Position numbers and translations under genes: made by a program
Notes under the pieces: generated by a model
Told to the model about the DNA's origin: nothing
Database searches by the model: none
What the model saw: only the letters and a program-made list of their open reading frames with translations
In this document: one piece after another, positions 1 to 5,758 of the stretch
Layout: each line of letters begins with the position of its first letter
How positions within the stretch are numbered: position 1 is the first letter of the stretch
Origin: an uncultured Eubacteriales bacterium
GTDB lineage: Bacteria; Bacillota; Clostridia; UMGS1840
Reading direction: 5' to 3'
Assembly (NCBI GenBank): GCA_900555525.1
Contig: USLP01000046.1
Coordinates: 1 to 8,137 of the forward strand
DNA: 8,137 bases

Positions 1-39
1 GTAGCATTATTTGGTTTTGAGGGTGCAGCCCCTTAACCA

Positions 40-158
<119 letters not shown>

Positions 159-165
159 ATATGTT

Positions 166-193
166 AAAAGCGTCCCAAAAGGGCGCTTTTTTC
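166..193 (+). terminator. rRNA operon terminator
   Basis: A rho-independent terminator lies just after the 5S gene. AAAAGCG-T-CCC pairs with GGGCGCTTTT around an AAAA loop, with one bulged T, and the right arm runs into a T tract ending near 192. Confidence 0.85.
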
Positions 194-219
194 GTGCTTT
201 TATTTTATTTAATGCGGGA

Positions 220-362
220 TTATTTGCTCGTACAATATACCGCAGGGAACGCGCCACGGTGTCGTTCCTCTTGTTCACACAAGCGCATGAATAACGCTCG
301 TGGAGTTTTGCATTGCAAAACCCACCTCCTTCAAAGCATGTATTGTCCGTACAAGCCAATAA
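220..362. repeat. Inverted-repeat-bounded, multi-hairpin element
   Basis: A 143-bp stretch is bounded by imperfect inverted repeats: the left end TTATTTGCTCGTAC (220-233) matches the reverse complement of the right end (349-362) at 12 of 14 positions. Inside are further hairpins: GGAACG/CGTTCC (246-268), AGCG/CGCT (about 281-297), and a 12-bp stem with one bulge at 300-325 built around GTTTTGCA-T-TGCAAAAC. One of the two end-repeat mismatches is a G-U pair if the - strand is transcribed but a C-A mismatch on the + strand, which hints at a - strand RNA. The - strand also has AAGGAGG upstream of ATG opening a 12-codon frame (MQNSTSVIHALV). It could be a MITE-like dispersed repeat or a structured RNA; copy number cannot be judged from one window. 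Confidence 0.5.
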
Positions 363-392
363 AAAACGGGCGGCTCTCTGCGTGTCCCGCCC
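361..392 (-). terminator. Terminator for leftward transcripts
   Basis: Read on the - strand, GGGCGG (387-392) pairs with CCGCCC (368-373) around a 13-nt loop and is followed by GTTTTTTATT. It would stop leftward transcripts from the HipA-like remnant before they reach the 5S gene, which faces the other way. Confidence 0.7.
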
Positions 393-467
393 TTCTATCA
401 TGTTTTTTTAAAAACCTGACAAGCCTGTCTGTTAACGACGTTAATGTAATTTGCATCTCCCTCGTTT

Positions 468-1061
468 TTATTGTTTATTTATTAAGTTATAGCCATTCAT
501 GATGAATTTCGATATTTCGTTTGATTTTACACGCATACCGACAGATTTTATTGTGTTTTTAATAAATTCCTCATTAAGAGCGGGGATATATTTTTTTAAG
601 CGTTCGTCATATTCTGTAAGTTCGTTAAACAGTTTAATGAGAAAGTCATTTTTTCGTGTGATGTTTTTTGGGTAGCCTCTTGAGATTAGCGCCATATTGT
701 TATCAAAATTCGGCGCCAAGCCTAAAATTTCACCGTTTTTCACATTGCGCAAAATGCCAAAGTTAAAAGTGTGTCTGTCGGGATTGGCACAGATTGTATC
801 CAAGAACAGCATTTTTACATAATCTCCGACTGCACTCGGACAGATTGAGTTAAGAGTGTTTACCGTTTTGATATAATCTTCATCATCGCCCATAAAGCTG
901 TATGCAGGTTCAAAATTAACGTTGGCGTTATTTGTAAAATCCTTTGTTTTTATAATGCCGTTTCCTCGCTCGTATTCAGCCATGTTAAAGCCGAGTGCCG
1001 TACCTAATTGGCATATAAAAAGTTCCGAATATAAAAATCCATAATACCTCCTTATTTTCAA
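468..1061 (-). pseudogene. HipA-like kinase, N-terminally truncated remnant
   Basis: The frame encodes the C-terminal catalytic half of a HipA/CtkA-like serine/threonine kinase, the family that includes HipA toxins. The catalytic loop NPDRHTFNFG is at about residues 93-102 (Asp95 the likely base), and the metal-binding PNFDNN is at 117-122. The start of the fold, with the ATP-binding glycine-rich loop, is missing: similarity begins around GFLYSELFICQLG (residues 8-20), and HipA-type proteins are usually 300 residues or more. The only upstream start is a TTG at 1061 with no ribosome site, inside a terminator hairpin. A strong AAGGAGG with ATG at 1042 is out of frame and opens only 12 codons (MDFYIRNFLYAN). 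I read this as a decayed 5'-deleted gene, probably inactive. A shorter protein from an internal ATG near 983 cannot be excluded but has no convincing ribosome site. It sits immediately beyond the original lysS terminator. Confidence 0.75.
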
Positions 1062-1093
1062 AACGGCAGAAAGTTTGGTTCTTTCTGCCGTTT
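1061..1093 (-). terminator. Orphaned lysS terminator
   Basis: A perfect 13-bp hairpin, AAACGGCAGAAAG/CTTTCTGCCGTTT with a 7-nt loop, ends in TTTT on the - strand. It lies about 20 bp beyond the duplicated lysS stop codon at 1114-1116. This is where a lysS terminator would be expected if the intervening 3 kb were absent. No gene now ends directly in front of it except the 77-aa island gene. Confidence 0.75.
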
Positions 1094-1113
1094 CTATTGT
1101 TTGAACTTAATTA

Positions 1114-1143
1114 TTATTTATCCAGCGGCTTCATTGTCGGGAA
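1114..1143 (-). repeat. Distal lysS 3'-end duplicate (attachment-site copy A)
   Basis: On the - strand this 30-bp segment reads as codons for FPTMKPLDK plus TAA, identical in protein to the end of LysS. It matches 4174-4203 at 27 of 30 positions. The first 14 bases, TTCCCGACAATGAA, are identical in both copies. The three differences (AAG/AAA, CCG/CCA, CTG/CTT) are all synonymous. It is not part of any open gene here. With the terminator behind it, this is probably the native chromosomal lysS end displaced by an insertion. Confidence 0.88.
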
Positions 1144-1174
1144 TATATCTGATAAATTTTCATAATCAGATATA
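1144..1174. repeat. Inverted repeat abutting the lysS duplicate
   Basis: TATATCTGAT (1144-1153) and ATCAGATATA (1165-1174) are perfect 10-bp arms around 11 bases. The repeat starts at the base after the lysS duplicate and includes the stop codon of the 77-aa gene. It may be a recombinase or accessory-factor site at the island end, or a weak AT-rich terminator; there is no T tract to favour the latter. Confidence 0.6.
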
Positions 1175-1399
1175 ACCCCTCATATCCCTATAAATACTAT
1201 AATTATGATAAGGGCAATTTAGCCTTGTGACTTCTTTGTCTTTTTTTACCAAAGCACTTCTGTTGATAATTTCTTCACAAATTGGTTCAAATTCTTTTTG
1301 AAATTTTGAGAAAAAATCTCTATGTTTCTGATTTGACCCTGAATTTGACTTTGCAGTTTCTAACATTTTTAAACAAATTAATAATGCTTCCAATAGCAT
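1166..1399 (-). CDS. Small island protein of unknown function (77 aa)
   Basis: I do not recognise this protein. The start at ATG 1397-1399 is chosen because AAGGGG stands about 7 bases upstream; an earlier in-frame ATG at 1447 would add 16 residues but has no ribosome site. It begins with a short hydrophobic helix-like run (MLLEALLICLKMLE), continues with a polar, charged middle rich in Lys, Glu and Phe (KHRDFFSKFQKEFEP), and ends with aromatic and basic residues. There is no clear signal peptide and no complete Cys/His metal motif. It is the last gene of the inserted island, pointing the same way as the methyltransferase and DUF262 genes but separated from them by a strong terminator and about 190 bp, so it needs its own promoter. 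Its stop lies in the inverted repeat at the island end. It could be a regulator, an accessory or recombination protein, or a spurious frame. Confidence 0.5.
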   Translation of the reverse strand: MLLEALLICLKMLETAKSNSGSNQKHRDFFSKFQKEFEPICEEIINRSALVKKDKEVTRLNCPYHNYSIYRDMRGYI

Positions 1400-1452
1400 A
1401 TACTCGCCCCTTTTTGAAAAAGTTTTGAGTATATAAATAAACTTCACGAACC

Positions 1453-1571
1453 CATCAGGATTTTTTATTACATCGAGTGCTTTTTTGTGAAAATTTAAAC
1501 ATTTTTGAGCAAAAGACGGACATCAAGTAAATGAAATTTCTCATCAGGACAACAAAAATCTCACATCAGGT
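1453..1571. repeat. Five short CATCAGG-type repeats
   Basis: Copies of CATCAGGA or close variants start at 1453, 1471 (CATCGAGT), 1521 (CATCAAGT), 1542 and 1564 (CATCAGGT). Three of the four intervals are 18, 21 and 22 bp, close to two helical turns; the other is 50. They fill the non-coding gap between the 77-aa gene and the DUF262 gene, and could be binding sites for a regulator or for a recombinase. Confidence 0.45.
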
Positions 1572-1587
1572 GTTTTAAAAAAATATC

Positions 1588-1630
1588 AAAAAAATAAAGC
1601 TAATCGACTTCTAATCAATTAGCTTTATTT
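1588..1630 (-). terminator. Terminator of the methyltransferase-DUF262 operon
   Basis: On the - strand, 11 bases after the DUF262 stop codon, AAATAAAGCTAAT (1618-1630) pairs perfectly with ATTAGCTTTATTT (1592-1604). Three more inner pairs, one of them G-U, leave a 7-nt loop. A run of seven T follows. This is a strong rho-independent terminator. Confidence 0.9.
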
Positions 1631-1641
1631 TAACAATTTAA

Positions 1642-2826
1642 TTATCGGTTTCCTTTTGCCTTGTTATGCGTTTTGCATAGCATTTGACAATTTTTTATAT
1701 CTGTTGCCCCACCTTTGCTCCAAGCTGTAACATGGTCGGCATCCATTTCATTGTATTTCCATATTCGTTTAGAATTATTGTCGCTTCCGATAGCACAATA
1801 AGGACAGTTTGATGTTTCATCTTTCTTTGCTTTATCGGTCTGTTGTGTGTATACAGCTTTTTTTACAGATTCTTCAAAAACTCTGATATTCAAAAGCTTA
1901 GTATCTACACAACCGCCTAAAATATATTCAAATATTCCTTTTCGTTCACTAACAAAAGAATCTCCATATAATTTATGTACTAATTCTGAAACCTTTTGAG
2001 GGTTATAAGCAGTAGAATGATATTCTTCAAACAATCTGCCCCATTCAAGTCCTTTCATTTCGTCTTTAACATCAATAAAAACACTTGAAACCCAATCAAT
2101 AACACTTGTAAAATATGATTTTAATTCATCAATATTTGTATCTCGTCTATGTTTACACATATAACTATCAACAATTTCATCATCACTACTTTTTGCAACC
2201 CATTCAAGAGCAGTACGTAAATATTGTTGTCTGCTTACTTTCCCTTTTATGTATGCACTCCATTTTTGAATGTTAGAATTGTGCGAGTTTGAAAATTCTT
2301 CCTTGGCTAAGGTAACAAAAGTTCCCGAATATACTGCATTAGAGACTTCTTGATGATTTAATGGTATTCCAGGAATATTTATTGTTTTAAACCATTCCTT
2401 GATTTCACTTTCTTCTCCCTCACAGATATATATTGTTAATTTTGTTTCTTTTATTAGTGTTTGCTTATCTCCCGGTAAAGATAAAAAACTATGTGGCATA
2501 CCATTATCATCTATAAGGTCAAACTTTCCTGTTAAAAATCTTCCCAGGCTTGTTATTCTTTGTTGACCATCTAAAACCTCATATTTATTATCATCAACTT
2601 TATTAAAATATAAAAGTCCCAACGGATAGCCTTTTAAAACTGATTCTATAACCTTTGCTTCCATTTTCGCTTCGGAGTATAAGTAATTTCGTTGATATTC
2701 AGGCTGAATCACAAGCTTTCCATTCCAACCGAATAACCCTTTTCCCTCATACTCATTATATACAAAACCTTTACATATATCATCAATGGTAAGAGCTGTT
2801 TCTCCTGCTAACAATGTTGTAATCAT
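1642..2826 (-). CDS. DUF262 (ParB-fold) protein with C-terminal HNH nuclease
   Basis: A probable defence effector of 394 aa. The N-terminal half is a DUF262 domain of the ParB/Srx-like fold, shown by QPEYQRNYLY at 41-50 and YEVLDGQQRITSL at 82-94. The DGQQR motif is essential for NTP hydrolysis in characterised members such as GmrSD and SspE. The C-terminus is a zinc-type HNH nuclease: CPYC (341-344), DADHVTAWSKGG (362-373) with His365 as likely catalytic residue, then NCQMLCKTHNKAK (379-391) with the second Cys/His set. The more usual partner of DUF262 is DUF1524, so HNH here is a variant. All key residues appear present. The start ATG overlaps the methyltransferase stop as ATGA, with GAGGTG 7 bases upstream, so translation is coupled. 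I infer that it cuts DNA depending on modification state; direction (unmodified or foreign-modified DNA) is unknown. Confidence 0.88.
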   Translation of the reverse strand: MITTLLAGETALTIDDICKGFVYNEYEGKGLFGWNGKLVIQPEYQRNYLYSEAKMEAKVIESVLKGYPLGLLYFNKVDDNKYEVLDGQQRITSLGRFLTGKFDLIDDNGMPHSFLSLPGDKQTLIKETKLTIYICEGEESEIKEWFKTINIPGIPLNHQEVSNAVYSGTFVTLAKEEFSNSHNSNIQKWSAYIKGKVSRQQYLRTALEWVAKSSDDEIVDSYMCKHRRDTNIDELKSYFTSVIDWVSSVFIDVKDEMKGLEWGRLFEEYHSTAYNPQKVSELVHKLYGDSFVSERKGIFEYILGGCVDTKLLNIRVFEESVKKAVYTQQTDKAKKDETSNCPYCAIGSDNNSKRIWKYNEMDADHVTAWSKGGATDIKNCQMLCKTHNKAKGNR

Positions 2827-4022
2827 TCGTTTTCACCTCTTTCAAAATCTTCAGGGTGTGATTTAATCCAATTATCTGTATACCGTATCAATATTTTAGA
2901 AAATGGAACTTTTGCTTCTCCATCACTATTATAAAAACACAGCATTTTCATTCCCTTTGTATAATGACCTGTTCCACCTTGTGAACGATAATCATTTAAA
3001 AATTGTTCAGGCATAGTTTTAATTCCACATTTTACATTTTCGTCTTCGCGTTCATATCCTAAAATTTCAAATTGTTCAGGGCAATACTGCTCCATAAAAG
3101 ATTTTGGAACGCCCATTATTCCTTTATAATCATTAGGAATAGCATCTGTAAATTTCACTTCAATTCCATCTAAGGTTTCATATTTTGGATATTCGTGACC
3201 TCGAATCTCTTTGTGTTTACTATATTTAATATTATCTTTCATACTCATTAAAGATATAGGCTGATGTCTTCTGCCATGTTCTAAATTAGTATACCATATA
3301 ACACCTGACACTCGTATCATGCCCTTTTTATGGTTTCCAGAAGTGGCGTAATCCTCATACATTTTATTTATAAAATGCCCTGCCATTCCTTTAAACCCTT
3401 TTCCTAACCAAATTTTATTTTGCATTAGTAAAGGAAAAATTTCTTTATATGTAATGGAGTTTAAATTACCAACGATAATGAATTTTTTATTTGCTTCCAT
3501 AATCCATGGTATAAAATCCTTAAATAATGAAAATGGTGGATTAGTAACAATAACATCCGCTTCATCTCGAAGTGCTTTGACCTCATCACTTAAAAAATCA
3601 CCATCACCATCAAGGTAAGACCACTCTAAATCGTCAATATTTATATTTCCCGAATCATCAATATCTCTTTCTAATATAAATATTTTGCCCTTCTGTCGTT
3701 CTTTTTCCTCATCTAATTTTTCATCTTCCGAATCGAATAATGAGAATTGATAGCCAATATCCCCATATTTCTTTATTTTACTATTTATCGCATAACTTGT
3801 TGATATTAGTTTTTTTAAACCTAATGTGTCAAAGTTCTGTGCGAAATACCTTGTAAAGTTACTCCATTCAGGATCATCACAAGGTAATAATACAGTTTTT
3901 CCACGAAATGTATTATTATCATATTCTAAATAAGCATTTATTTCATTTTGTATATCTTCATATTGTGTATAAAACTCATCTTTTTTTGCGTCTTTTGCAT
4001 TTGCTAATTTATCATTTGCCAT
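2823..4022 (-). CDS. EcoRI-type adenine-specific DNA methyltransferase
   Basis: A DNA N6-adenine methyltransferase of the EcoRI-methylase family (399 aa), which transfers a methyl group from S-adenosylmethionine to adenine in a short target. Catalytic motif IV reads ADVIVTNPPFSLFKDF at 155-170 (NPPF 161-164). The family's N-terminal signature is also there: KDEFYTQYEDIQNEI (14-28) and KTVLLPCDDPEWSNF (42-56). A charged, low-complexity insert (about 98-115) separates these. Length is somewhat above classical M.EcoRI (about 325 aa). The start has AGGAAG 9 bases upstream. It is first in a two-gene operon and overlaps the DUF262-HNH gene by 4 bases. Pairing with a nuclease instead of standing alone suggests restriction-modification or a related modification-guided defence. 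The recognition sequence cannot be told from the protein; it need not be GAATTC. Confidence 0.92.
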   Translation of the reverse strand: MANDKLANAKDAKKDEFYTQYEDIQNEINAYLEYDNNTFRGKTVLLPCDDPEWSNFTRYFAQNFDTLGLKKLISTSYAINSKIKKYGDIGYQFSLFDSEDEKLDEEKERQKGKIFILERDIDDSGNINIDDLEWSYLDGDGDFLSDEVKALRDEADVIVTNPPFSLFKDFIPWIMEANKKFIIVGNLNSITYKEIFPLLMQNKIWLGKGFKGMAGHFINKMYEDYATSGNHKKGMIRVSGVIWYTNLEHGRRHQPISLMSMKDNIKYSKHKEIRGHEYPKYETLDGIEVKFTDAIPNDYKGIMGVPKSFMEQYCPEQFEILGYEREDENVKCGIKTMPEQFLNDYRSQGGTGHYTKGMKMLCFYNSDGEAKVPFSKILIRYTDNWIKSHPEDFERGENE

Positions 4023-4047
4023 TTTTTACCACTTCCTTTTGCTGTGA

Positions 4048-4053
4048 ATTATA
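4048..4053 (-). promoter_or_regulatory. -10 element of the island operon promoter
   Basis: TATAAT on the - strand, about 25 bases before the methyltransferase ATG, leaves room for a short leader with AGGAAG. The best -35 candidate, TTGGAA, is at an unfavourable 20-bp spacing, so the promoter may be weak or activator-dependent. It lies right beside the inverted repeat at 4058-4085. Confidence 0.6.
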
Positions 4054-4057
4054 CAAC

Positions 4058-4085
4058 AAGCGGTCAGAAATAATTCCAACCGCTT
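4058..4085. promoter_or_regulatory. Operator-like inverted repeat over the island promoter
   Basis: AAGCGGT (4058-4064) and ACCGCTT (4079-4085) are perfect arms; GAA and TTC (4067-4069, 4074-4076) form a second inner arm pair around ATAA, with symmetric CA on both sides. The repeat covers the region between -10 and -35 of the methyltransferase promoter. That is where a repressor, or the methyltransferase itself, would act. On the - strand no T tract follows, so it is not a good lysS terminator. Confidence 0.55.
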
Positions 4086-4111
4086 TTATAATTTTTGCGT
4101 GTTCTCTTTAA

Positions 4112-4133
4112 TTGGTCGTAAATCGGTCGTAAA
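4112..4133. repeat. 11-bp tandem repeat, integrase arm-site-like
   Basis: TTGGTCGTAAA (4112-4122) is followed at once by TCGGTCGTAAA (4123-4133), 10 of 11 identical. Short tandem repeats of this GGTC-containing kind near the attachment site are typical of tyrosine-integrase arm-type binding sites in Gram-positive phages and integrative elements. They lie about 40 bp from the lysS end on the island side. Confidence 0.55.
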
Positions 4134-4154
4134 ATTCAACTTTCAATCTGCCAA

Positions 4155-4170
4155 AACCGCACAACCGCAC
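4155..4170. repeat. 8-bp perfect tandem repeat next to the lysS end
   Basis: AACCGCAC occurs twice without a gap (4155-4162, 4163-4170), ending three bases before the lysS stop codon. Like the 11-bp pair beside it, it may be part of the island's attachment region. Confidence 0.5.
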
Positions 4171-4173
4171 CAT

Positions 4174-4203
4174 TTATTTATCAAGTGGTTTCATTGTCGG
4201 GAA
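4174..4203 (-). repeat. Proximal lysS 3' end (attachment-site copy B)
   Basis: These are the last nine codons and stop of the intact lysS gene, the partner of the duplicate at 1114-1143. Because the native terminator stands beyond the other copy, this end was probably supplied by the inserted DNA and keeps the LysS protein unchanged. Crossover would have occurred in or near the shared 14 bases at 4190-4203. Confidence 0.85.
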
Positions 4204-5736
4204 CAAGAGGACGTCTCGGATTGCGGCTGAATCGGTGAGAAGCATACACATTCTGTCGATGCCGAAGCCGATGCCGCCTGTCGGCGCCATGCCGATTTCG
4301 AGCGCACGCATAAAGTCTTCGTCGGTAGTGTTGGCTTCCTCGTCGCCGTGGGCGAGAAGCTCCTCCTGAGCCTTAAAGCGTTCTCTTTGGTCAATCGGGT
4401 CATTAAGCTCGGAGTAGGCGTTTGCCATTTCCCAGCCGTTCATGAAAAACTCGAAACGTTCAACATAATCGGGATTTTCGGGCTTTTTCTTTGTGAGCGG
4501 AGAAATTTCAACCGGGTGATCCGTAACGAATGTCGGCTGAAGAAGATGCTCTTCAACATACTCTTCAAAGAAAAGATTGAGAATATCGCCTTTTTTGTGG
4601 TGCTGTTCATATTCGATATGATGCTCGTCCGCAATTTTTCTTGCGTCTTCAAGCGTTGCGATTTCGTTAAAGTCAACGTTAGCGTACTTTTTAACAGCGT
4701 CTACCATCGTTATTCTTTCAAACGGTTTTCCAAGATCCATTTCGATACCGTTGTATATAATTTTCGTTGTACCGAGTACCTCGTTTGCAACATGACGGTA
4801 TAAATTTTCCGTTAAGTCCATCATGCCGTGGTAATCCGTGTATGCCTGGTATAACTCCATAAGAGTAAATTCGGGATTGTGGCGTGTGTCAAGCCCCTCA
4901 TTTCTGAAAACTCTGCCTATTTCGTAAACTTTTTCGAGACCGCCGACAATAAGACGTTTCAAATAAAGTTCAAGCGAAATACGAAGCTTAAAGTCCTCGT
5001 CAAGCGCATTGAAATGCGTTTCAAAGGGACGAGCGGCAGCTCCGCCCGCATTTGCCACCAGCATAGGTGTTTCAACCTCCAAAAAGCCTTGAGCGTCAAG
5101 ATATCTGCGGATTGACGAGATAATCTTTGAACGTTTTATAAATGTGTCTTTAACATCGCTGTTGATGATAAGGTCTATATAACGCTGACGGTAGCGCATA
5201 TCGGTGTTTGTCATGCCGTGGAATTTTTCGGGCAGGGGACGGAGCGATTTCGAGAGAAGCACGATTTTTTCAACTCTTATCGAAATTTCGCCTGTCTGCG
5301 TTGTGAATACTTCACCCTCTGCGCCCACGATGTCGCCTATATCAAGCTTTTTGAAGTTGTCATATTCGCTGTCGCCCAATAAATCCTTTTTAACAAAAAG
5401 CTGAATCTGACCGCCCAAATCCGAAATGTGAACGAATCCGACCTTGCCCATTCCCCTTTTTGACAAAATTCTTCCCGCAACGCTTACTTTTTGACCGTCA
5501 AATGCGGAAACGTGCGCCTTTATTATTTCAACCTCTTCCGAGCCTCTTTTTTTCAGTTCACGGTCTTCAACCGTATAGTTATCCTTGATTTGCGACGATA
5601 GGTGCGTTCTTTGGAATTTTGTTATTTTAAACGGGTCTTTTCCTTCTTGGCGCAGCTCGTCCAGCTTGTCCATTCTGACCTTCATGAGGGTATTAATATC
5701 ATCGGTCTGAACGTTTTGGTTTATATTTTCACTCAT
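4174..5736 (-). CDS. lysS: Lysyl-tRNA synthetase, class II
   Basis: A cytosolic enzyme that charges tRNA-Lys with lysine using ATP; 520 aa, slightly longer than the usual 490-505 because of its N-terminal lead. An OB-fold anticodon-binding domain covers about 82-165 ([20 protein letters not shown]). The class II motifs follow: motif 1 around [10 protein letters not shown] (218-227), motif 2 [15 protein letters not shown] (277-291), and motif 3 GGIGFGIDR (487-495) with the ATP-binding arginine. NAYSELNDP (439-447) contributes to the active site. The ATG has AGAGGA about 10 bases upstream. It is 22 bp after greA and shares its promoter. The protein is intact, but its last nine codons appear to come from the inserted island, and its original terminator is now at 1061-1093. 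No T-box or lysine riboswitch is visible before it. Confidence 0.98.
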   Translation of the reverse strand: MSENINQNVQTDDINTLMKVRMDKLDELRQEGKDPFKITKFQRTHLSSQIKDNYTVEDRELKKRGSEEVEIIKAHVSAFDGQKVSVAGRILSKRGMGKVGFVHISDLGGQIQLFVKKDLLGDSEYDNFKKLDIGDIVGAEGEVFTTQTGEISIRVEKIVLLSKSLRPLPEKFHGMTNTDMRYRQRYIDLIINSDVKDTFIKRSKIISSIRRYLDAQGFLEVETPMLVANAGGAAARPFETHFNALDEDFKLRISLELYLKRLIVGGLEKVYEIGRVFRNEGLDTRHNPEFTLMELYQAYTDYHGMMDLTENLYRHVANEVLGTTKIIYNGIEMDLGKPFERITMVDAVKKYANVDFNEIATLEDARKIADEHHIEYEQHHKKGDILNLFFEEYVEEHLLQPTFVTDHPVEISPLTKKKPENPDYVERFEFFMNGWEMANAYSELNDPIDQRERFKAQEELLAHGDEEANTTDEDFMRALEIGMAPTGGIGFGIDRMCMLLTDSAAIRDVLLFPTMKPLDK

Positions 5737-5758
5737 TTAAGTACATTCCTCTCAATTT

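Larger units (their letters stand above)
1114..4203. mobile_element. 3.06-kb defence island inserted into the lysS 3' end
   Basis: The region is bounded by two copies of the lysS 3' end; one copy plus the interior is 3060 bp. The contents are, on one strand, an EcoRI-type methyltransferase, a DUF262-HNH protein and a 77-aa unknown. The interior is visibly richer in A and T than lysS and greA. Tandem repeats like integrase arm sites lie at the lysS side and an inverted repeat abuts the distal copy. There is no integrase, transposase or relaxase, so the island is either a derivative that lost its integrase or one moved in trans by a helper. An alternative is insertion of a restriction-modification unit with target duplication, but then the copies would be expected to be identical at first; the synonymous differences suggest an incoming attachment site from another lineage. 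Confidence 0.8.

Noticed and set aside
432..444. Perfect palindrome TTAACGACGTTAA
   Set aside because: A lone 13-bp palindrome with no nearby promoter or partner; not enough to call a site.
1400..1447. Upstream ATG extending the 77-aa gene to 93 aa
   Set aside because: No ribosome site precedes it, whereas the inner ATG has AAGGGG at normal spacing.
1453..1571. CRISPR array
   Set aside because: The repeats are only 7-8 bp and degenerate, with spacers far too short and no cas genes.
4041..4090. Reading the 4058-4085 inverted repeat as the present lysS terminator
   Set aside because: On the - strand the right arm is followed by GTTGTATAATTC, with no T tract, and it coincides with promoter sequences.
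4191..5404. Several 66-151-codon frames opposite or out of frame within lysS
   Set aside because: Shadows of the lysS coding sequence without ribosome sites or family features.
5737..5758. T-box or lysine riboswitch in front of lysS
   Set aside because: Only 22 bases separate greA from lysS, and the leader before greA is about 30 nt; there is no room for either.
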